NCBI GenBank assembly: GCA_029532415.1
Contig: JAQOTA010000060.1
Span: 434,001-498,000 of the forward strand
Source of the DNA: Marasmius tenuissimus
Taxonomy: Eukaryota; Basidiomycota; Agaricomycetes; Agaricales; Marasmiaceae
Direction: 5' to 3'
DNA length: 64,000 nt
Shown here: positions 56,762 through 64,000 of the stretch, in pieces
How the letters are laid out: each line of letters starts with the position of its first letter
How positions within the stretch are numbered: the stretch's first letter is position 1
The notes under the pieces: model-generated
The model's database searches: none
What the model saw: only the letters and a program-made list of their open reading frames with translations
What the model was told of the DNA's origin: nothing
Translations under genes and position numbers: made by a program

Positions 56762-59022
56762 CTAAGCAGTGGTGGTCCATACCGAAGCATTGGACGACAT
56801 CACCGTCATAGTCGGCGACCTCGGTATATCCTGGGGCGGAGGCCGTTCCGGCAAGTGCAATGTCTGGGTATGCGTGTCCTGTAGCTGTTGCGCGATTGAA
56901 GCAATCGTCGCACTAGGCTCCAGCCGCTCGGCTGGAGAAGATACCAGTGGCTCACTCGTGAAGTCGATCGTATTGTATGCCGGCGGGGGACTGTCCACCC
57001 CCAATATCGAATCTCTGTCCCTGCTAGTAGACGGGTGTGGTCCCCCATGTCCACCACCACTAGATAGGGATAACCACTCCGCGAAGTCTCCGAATGATCT
57101 TTTCGGATAGTGTCGCGCCGACGCGTGGTGTGTGGAAGTAGGTGTAGGAGGCAAAGTCCTAGGAGCCGTCGAATACGAATACTGCGAGCTCCGTTTGCTG
57201 TGACCACTCTCCCGATAGCGGGAATTGAGCGGTCTTCCGGAGCTTTGGCTATGCCTTAAGCCATGTGCAGGTCCTGGTCGAGGTTCGAGAGGACTCGCGG
57301 GCGGCGGAACAGGAAGTGTCCTGAGAGGGGTAGAAGGCGGAAGGAACGACGAGTCATACGAGGGCCGTCTATTCCCATAGTCTGAGATAGGCGATACCGT
57401 TACCGGACTGGAAGGCGAGCGCGATAACGTTGAGTCTGCCGTTCGAGGTCTCGGCGTCGACTGAGATCTATGGGATGCCGGCGGCCTGGGTAACTCCCTG
57501 AACCTCCTTGAAGGCTGCCCTTGTACGATAGGGCTTGGAATTGGACTCGACGCAGCGGACCGGTACTGTTCGGGAATCCTCGGTACGGGCGGCACGTTGT
57601 TATAGAATAACGGATCGAGATACGTGTGAGTTGGCGCTGTGGAGGACGTGAGTGGATAGAAGACTGATTCTGCGGAGGGACTAGGGGGTTGAGAGGACTC
57701 TGTTTGAAGGGGTCTGAAGACTTGGTGGTTTACACCGTCTTCGCCTCGTTCTTGTCTCCCTCTGCTCAGTTGCTCTTCTCCCTCTCCTGCCAAGTCTAGG
57801 CCTTCTTCGTCATCATCCCGTGTCACGAACTCGACGTCACTCTCACTCGTACATTCGTCGCTATCAAGATCGGAAAATGAGAACGAAGAATCTGAGCTCC
57901 CAGTTGCGGGATGTAGCGACGGGTACAACGGTTTCCCAAACATGATCTTTGCCATCTGGCCCGCTGTCGTTGGTGTAGACGGGGGAGGGAATTGATGATT
58001 GGACGAGCTGGTGGTCGTGCTCGTGGACATCCGTTTCGGGTACATCGGTTCCCCGTACAGGATTTTCCTCCACTGCATCGCGGACGTCGACGTTGATGGG
58101 GCTCTGGAGGATGTGGGTGAGGTACTGGACTCTCCTTCTTGGTCACCCTCAAACTTTCGAATGACCATCCACTCTTGTTGGTCTGTCGCCAAAAAGAGGG
58201 CTGTGATAAGGAGATAGTCGAGCAGAAGAAGAGAAACACCACTATGGACAGCCATGGGACGATTGTCGTATTTATCGTGGAGAGTTTCGAACACAGTAAG
58301 CCGTGGAGTGCGAGAGTCAGACGCTGGGTCAAAGATAGCGATGGGGCCTTTCGCTGATGCAGCAACACACTTGAATAGCGTAGGTCAGTGATGTGGGGGT
58401 ACAACAAGGACAGCAATCCTCACCCAAAATGCCGAACCGACTGCTCTCCACCTCAAATGATGAGAATAGCCAGGAATCGCGAACTTTCTTGGCGTGCTAT
58501 ACACAAGAACGTCATTATGGACCGCTGGTTGAACGTTTAGCACACCAGGACGCACCTCTGTGGCAGAAAGGAATCGAGACTCTTCCATCTTCCTCCCCTC
58601 ATCTGCACCTGGACATCATCGAAAGACTTGCTCTTGCCTTTGTGCTTGGGACTGTGTTTGTGGAGGTGCTTTGGCCATTTGATGGACGCAGTCTTGGATG
58701 TTGTTCCCCAATCATCAGATCTGGAGACCTCTGTTTGAGCTCCCTCTGTCTTGATCTTGTAGAGAGGAAAAGAAGAATTGGAATCCTGTACGGTCGAGTC
58801 GAGGAAAGATGGGGAAGAGAGTGTAAGGGTCAGCAAAGGGTCGTTGTGGGCCGGCTGCATATCATTGACGTCTGAAATATCTAGCCGGCGCAGGTAGGGA
58901 AGGACAGCACTGGGAATGAGCGAGGAACGGGAGATTCTGGGTTCTGAGCGGACGTCTGAGAGAAAATGTGAGCGGGACCTTCGCAGGGGAACGTCAGACG
59001 AAGAGACAGAGGCTCTTGTCAT
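56762..59022 (-). CDS. unknown fungal protein with membrane segment and disordered Pro/Ser tail
   Basis: Not recognised by function. From the ATG at 59022: a basic/Ser-rich N-terminus; a middle part assembled from 58565-58440 (DVLVYSTPRKFAIPG, HLRWRAVGSAFW) and from 58375 on (KGPIAIFDP, PRLTVFETLHDKYDNRPMAV). A hydrophobic stretch follows (LLLLDYLLITALFLATD), then QEWMVIRKFEGDQEGESS. The remaining 400 residues are Ser/Pro/Thr-rich and contain two copies of a short motif KI-x2-G-x-P-x-YP (WRKILYGEPMYP and MAKIMFGKPLYP), an acidic patch (SDLDSDECTSESD), and a PPPAY motif able to bind WW domains. The central segment looks well conserved and folded; the tail looks disordered. The first splice junction (near 58.55 kb) could not be fixed. 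It may be membrane-anchored and a target of a WW-domain ubiquitin ligase; that is inference only. Confidence 0.6.
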
Positions 59023-59568
59023 GGTGGGGAATGGGTGGGGACGAAGGAGAGAGCGAGGGCGGTAATCTAATTGGACAATAACTTGATCAAATTGGGCACC
59101 GAATGGGACTAATATCCATCACTGGGCCTGGGTGAACTTGCTGAGCTAATACTCCATTCAAATCCGTCCCAAATATCGCTGGCACAATCCTGGCACTGAA
59201 TGATGCCGACATGTACCTTTTCAGGCCATGGAATCTGCCATCTGATGGATCTCTGAGCACCTGGAAAACTTAAATATCTCGCGAGTATCTCCCCCTCATC
59301 AGCTCTCATCACTGGGAATACCAGCGCACTCACTTTAGTAAGCCTCATTAGCTATGTTCTCTTTTCCGGCTGCGACACGAGTCACCCGCTCGTTTAGCGC
59401 GCGAACGACTCGCGAAGTCGACGCGGAGGGGGAAAAAGTCAAAAAGTGAAAAAAATTCGATCGCGATTCGCCGGATACAGGCAGAAATTTCCCCACGGAT
59501 AGTCCAAATACATCCAAATAACCTCCTTGCACTCAACCATCACCATCAACCACTCACTCAAAGTCACA
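59023..59568. other. divergent promoter region
   Basis: Lies between the unknown minus-strand gene and CHZ1. No recognised element. A Ser/Phe-coding open frame at 59335-59536 on the minus strand has no resemblance to known proteins. Confidence 0.4.
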
Positions 59569-60092
59569 ATGTCCACTGACGCGACTGCCCCTACAGAAAT
59601 GTAAGCTCTATGCACTATGCACTCGTTTTTACTCTCCGTTAACGCCTCTTCATCGTAGCAAAAACGCCGCTAATCCCGAAACAGTAGACGCGTCGGCTGA
59701 GTCCAAAGGCAAAGGAAAGGCCAAAGACACCACTGAGGATGTCTCCATGGACGACGACGACGATGACGACGACGATGATGATGATGACGATGAAGAGGAG
59801 GACGACAGTGACGAAGAGGTTCGTCTAGTTTTTTTTCCCGACGCGTTCAAACCCCATTTCCACCAAAAAACGCGCTCTTTATTCGTCTCTTTTCTCGTCT
59901 GACAACGCGACTTTTCTCTGAATCTAGGCAGGTGAAGACAGCCTCGAAGAGATGGACCCCAGCGTCATTGTCGCGCGCCGAACTCGTGGAAACAAAGTTG
60001 ACTACACGTCTGCCGAGGCTATTGCCAAAGCTGGATTGGAAAAGGCAGATGCCGAGGAGGATGACGATGAAGACGCGAAAATGAAGGATTGA
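59569..60092 (+). CDS. CHZ1: histone H2A.Z chaperone Chz1
   Basis: Small nuclear chaperone that binds H2A.Z-H2B dimers for SWR1-dependent exchange. Exons 59569-59600, 59659-59818 and 59928-60092 join to 118 residues. The protein is acidic: a block of 13 Asp followed by Glu/Asp (about residues 40-60) and, after it, the CHZ motif EEMDPSVIVARRTRGNKVDY (about residues 69-88), which is the family signature. The Ile codon after TAPTE is split by intron 1. The N-terminus MSTDATAPTE is typical. The polyAsp tract is encoded by mixed GAC/GAT codons, so it is not a simple DNA microsatellite expansion. The identity rests on the RRTRG core plus the acidic block. Confidence 0.93.
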
Positions 60093-63000
60093 GTGACGCT
60101 CTGAGTGCTCTATGTCTCTACCAGCAGAGTTTCGGACTTGGGTCGCTACACCAGAATCTTCATTTACCCTTTTCCGTGACATCAAGCTCGTTCATTAATA
60201 CCTCCCGAATCCGACTTCTTCGCTCATCTTACCCACGTACATCACCCGCTCCTGCGGTTCTAAACGTCGAATTAACTTTCGTAACTCACATTTTCCCTTT
60301 CCCTCTGGTCTCCGTCTTCTTGGGCATCCCGGATACATTGGTATATGTACGTGTACGTGTACATCCATTATACCGTTGTACGAAATTCAACGAAACGACA
60401 ATGCAGTTGTATCCTATTCTTCGATCTCGAAGTTCCCTGCATGGTGTCAATGTTTGCCATCTCTATCGCAACCCCCATATCACTTCGTGAGTGTGAGCAG
60501 GGTGTGAGAAACACTCTCACAGAAACACTCTCACGCGGCTTTTGTTTGAACGCCGCACATCGGGTCCTCCTTCTCCTTACTCTGCTTCAGTCTGTTTCCT
60601 TACTTCTTCATCAATGATCGTGATGACGATTTAGATCGACCAGAACCCAATCCAACTGCGGACTGTGGACGGCGGCTGCGGTACCGGCCTGGAAAGGCCG
60701 TTGAACATTTCAGCTTTGCCGGCACTCAGACTTGACATTAAAATGTACTTATCAGCGCTCCCTACAGGTTGGACAGTCATCTCCGGGGGTAGGGGATCTG
60801 CGACGGTACAAGGTACGCATCGCCCGCCTAAACCTCTAAACGAGTCCGTGCGTGGAATACACACTACATAAACGGTCGAGATAAATCGCGATCTTCGCCT
60901 CTCCCCGGTTGAACGACGTCGCCCGTACTCGGTTTTCTCGGATCCCTTCGATGCTGAGTAGCAAGTACAGGTAATGCTCTGTAAGGCGGACCCCGATCAC
61001 TGTATCCGTCGCCATGCTGAGCTGACAGCCTGAACGTTCGCAGACCCACTGGTAGGGGAAATTATTCGCCTGCGGCTCGGGAATTCTGCTCCAGTTCGAC
61101 GGTCGGTCTGATGGCAGATGCTCGTTCCCCCTTCCGGCACAGCACGCCGCGTGAATACATGGACTAGTTCTGTGTATGCTCATCGTCATTCTCAACCTTA
61201 TTTTCTGGACGTACAGGTACTGAAGGTCGATGTCAGGGCCGTGAAAGTTTCGTACAAGTTCGAGCTTCCACTGCATTACATCGCATCGAACCCCTCTTAA
61301 CGGTTCTTTGTACTCTACCAGAATCCAGTGCTCCTCTGCGTTTATGTATGTTTTCAAAATGATAGGTTCTCAACGTCCCCGTCTTCACCTGGGGTCTTAT
61401 GTGGCACTCCCCCAAATCTCTGTATCATCCTGTGACCAACTGCGACGAAACGCGAAATCTGGGGCCTCGACACCGATATCAACTCGAGCATCCGGACCTT
61501 TGCGTGGAGTAGTTGTTGGGAACGCAAAAGGTCATAAGACTCCGAGGTACACCTTCCCACTCCCCCCTTTCCACTTTTTCCTACCGTTCCGAACTCCCTC
61601 TCCTGCGGACTCCATATCAATGCGGGGATCATCTCAGTGGGTATCTTCCTTTTTCTGTGTGACTGGTGGAGCAATCCCGAGGTTCTCTCCTTTTGCGGAC
61701 TTGCGGTGACTAGTTTATTAGCCACAGAGCGGGGCGACAGAGGAGTCGATGGGGTTCGCGACGCGCGTTCTTAAGCCGCGAACGTGAGTCATTCAGTGCC
61801 CCTTGGAGTAGGACTACTTCCTATCAAGGAACACCGTTTGGGCCTCTCTCATATCTCGGGCTAACTCCACCATGATATAGATATGTCAATTACCAGTGAG
61901 ACTAGTCTTTCCGTCCAAACCTCACGGGTCGTTACCGCCCTTTCCCCACGAAGTAAGTTCATCAACCCTAGCACACCATCACGCTAGCAAACGGAACTGA
62001 TTGAAATTACTTGCCATCGTAGGAATGTATGTGATGTACTACAGTGAGATGAGAATCTCATTTGATCATCCTATTCAGAGAGCCTCCTGGTATTGGGTTA
62101 CGGGTCGAGCGGAGATCACAATTCCCCCAGATCCGCGAACAATCTGCCAGTCTGACGGTCCACCAAGTCCGTTTTCTCTATTGCCGTCCCATCCCGTCCC
62201 GAGCCCTTCCCACCTTACCTCCACCTCTATACTTAGAGAGTTGATATGCTGCTGAAATAACCGTGTTGGAATCCCCCAAGTTCCAACCAACCGTTTAGGC
62301 GCTCCCACGCGTCTTGCCTCCGTTCAGCCGTTCAACCGTCCAACCGTCGTTGACGTGTTCACGTTACGGTCGACAGTACCGTCGGGTTGAGAGCCTCAAG
62401 TCTTGGTCGCTCGATCGTTAATTCTGCCATTCGGCTCCGTCTATCCGTCAAAATTGCAAGTGTGGCTGTCTTAAAGTCATTTATGTTTTTCTCTCTTCAT
62501 TATGAGGTGAGTCGGTATCGGTTCCCCACTAATCCCAGCGTCAAACGATGAACGCCCCCCACTAATTACCACAATTATTACGATCAGGCTGAAGGCTTCC
62601 CACCGATGCACTCGGGTCGCTGGAATAGGGAGGTCCGGTGTATTCGTGAACACGAGGAACTTGTTCGGTGCTGGCTGCCTTCCCGGCCCACAGGACTGTG
62701 TCTGGTGACTTGCAAGTCCTGTAATCTCTCGGCGTGTCGTCATAATCAACACCACGACTTCGGCTTTGTTTTTCTGCTCACGTCTTAGGTCGGCATGCTA
62801 AAACTTCCGCTCTACCAACTCGTCTCCTGGATGACCGTCTCGACGCCCATACGTTCCCGGTTGATGTTACCTTCCGAGCCTTTGGGCGGCGGAGATGACG
62901 AGCAACATCTGGACGGAATACGTTATGTAGGTCCGGGCGCTCGTTTGCATTCCCTATGCAATTTGTTCCGTCGGTGGACTGACTGTGTGTTCTTTTTTCA

Positions 63001-64000
63001 GTCGCCCATGATCGATGATCTCTCGTACCGTGAAACTCTCGGGATAAGATACTGTACGTACTGTTCCTTCCTGTTCTCACCTGTTCATGCCGCCCATATG
63101 GTTACACAATTGAATGATACTCTCGGAACACATGGTCATCGAGTTCCCACCGCCGAGGAACCTACTACAGCTGTCTTTTGTTTCCTTCAAGTGTATTGAG
63201 GCTCACATGGCTCAACGCTGCTCTCGTGGGGCTTCCTCGACACACGTTCATCGGGCTGACACCGGGACTCTGCGACAAAGAGAAGAACAGAGAGACAAAA
63301 ATTTGACTTAATTGCATGTAGGTCACCATTAACCCCAGAATCTCTGGGAAGTTCCTCAAAGCGTATCTCTCCTTATAGACCCACTCGCGGCATATTCAAC
63401 AACGGATAGTTGGTGGCCCCCCGTTCCACTGATTCCGTCCATCATTCTTCGGGAAAACCTGTCATTGGAGAGATTGTTATTAGTGCCGTGCCGACTCAGG
63501 CTTTGACCTACACGGCATGAATCTCGCGGTATTTGCGAAGAAAGTGCTGGTGGGCATGTCGGGTGCTCTTTTCCAGTCTCGAAACATGACAGCCGCATGT
63601 AATAGGGTTTCGACGTGCGTATGCAAACCAAAATTAGGCCCAGCACTAGCCCGGATGTTATATACCGCCCTTTGTATATTAGCTAGGATCCTTCGAGTTG
63701 GTTTACTAGGATGAGACCACTAGTAGGTACGTTACCATAGGAATAGGACATACGAACAGGTCCCACAACTCCGACTCGAGCTGGCAGGGCACTATATCAG
63801 GAACCCAACAGTCCGGTATACGTAGCTGTCCATGACTGGAATGAGTGGGTTATCGCTCACCTACGTACCCTACATATCAACTCGTCAAGGGGCTCTCGGG
63901 GGTCTGTCAGCCGTATTAGTCCCAGCTCAGCAACAAAGCAACTTACACCCGACCACCGTTTCTCTGAGAAAGCACCAAGCTCCCGGATAATACGAGTCTT
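60093..64000. other. 3.9-kb gene-poor right end
   Basis: The first 300-400 bases are probably the 3' UTR of CHZ1. Open frames up to 174 codons (60836-61357 minus, 61308-61709 plus, 62795-63199 plus) overlap on both strands and have no resemblance to known proteins. A short repeat of gaaacactctcac occurs at about 60508-60535. Small multi-exon genes or non-coding RNAs could be hidden here. Confidence 0.35.

Noticed and set aside
60836..61357. 173-codon open frame on the minus strand at the right end
   Set aside because: It overlaps open frames of similar quality on the other strand, has irregular composition and no recognisable domain or splice pattern.
1..64000. tRNA, rRNA, CRISPR and integrated virus
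   Set aside because: I looked for T-loop-like words, rRNA words, regularly spaced repeats and reverse transcriptase, integrase or capsid motifs, and saw none I could support by eye.

Overview
The window is nuclear DNA of a filamentous basidiomycete, most likely an agaricomycete. The reasons are dense 45-75 nt GT-AG introns, an aryl-alcohol-oxidase-like GMC enzyme, an F-box gene of mushroom type, a lineage-type BTB gene cluster, and clear fungal orthologues of housekeeping genes (prefoldin 4, ARPC3, muskelin, IBTK, proteasome alpha-4, gluconokinase, CHZ1). I see no bacterial-type operon, CRISPR array, rRNA or convincing tRNA gene.

Layout. 0.9-6.2 kb: alpha/beta hydrolase (+), Ccr4/NGL-type exonuclease (-) with an apparent 29-nt intron, and an extended SDR reductase (+). 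6.2-11.6 kb: a short inverted repeat, then a tandem trio of BTB genes whose C-terminal tails carry a duplicated cysteine module. 11.6-18.1 kb: mostly no recognisable genes, apart from a small acidic protein gene and one copy of a decayed inverted duplication. 18.1-25.3 kb: prefoldin 4 (+), muskelin (-), ARPC3 (+), GMC oxidoreductase (-). 25.3-27.7 kb: the second copy of the decayed duplication and GC-rich hairpins. 27.7-33.5 kb: three intronless genes in a row (cupin, F-box, GH2 exo-glucosaminidase). 34.3-39.6 kb: a large membrane protein with a disordered tail (-), and divergently the HAC1/XBP1-type bZIP gene (+). 40.5-44.3 kb and 51.0-52.0 kb: a cryptic small multi-exon gene and three members of an unrecognised, internally repeated multi-pass membrane protein family. 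44.8-50.4 kb: an IBTK-like ankyrin/RCC1/BTB gene. 52.6-54.8 kb: proteasome alpha-4 and gluconokinase. 56.8-60.1 kb: an unknown fungal protein and the CHZ1 histone chaperone. 60.1-64.0 kb: no recognisable genes.

Highlights. (1) The bZIP gene has two overlapping frames that are joined exactly by removing a 38-nt segment. Both ends of that segment sit at position 3 of a 7-nt hairpin loop, the hallmark of Ire1 cleavage, so the gene is very probably the central transcription factor of the unfolded protein response; its promoter also carries a UPRE-like site. (2) The membrane-repeat family has a repeating exon unit with one phase-1 intron per unit. The copies carry independent lesions (a +1 frameshift, a -1 frameshift, and an early stop with a conserved tail behind it). 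This family and the BTB-Cys trio are the best candidates for undescribed lineage-specific biology.

Protein-degradation adaptors recur here (three BTB proteins, an F-box protein, IBTK, muskelin, a proteasome subunit), but nothing in the sequence shows that they act together. All exon joins were made by eye from splice signals and reading-frame continuity. Joins not spelled out are uncertain, especially in muskelin, IBTK, GMC, the gene at 34.3-37.9 kb and the gene at 56.8-59.0 kb.
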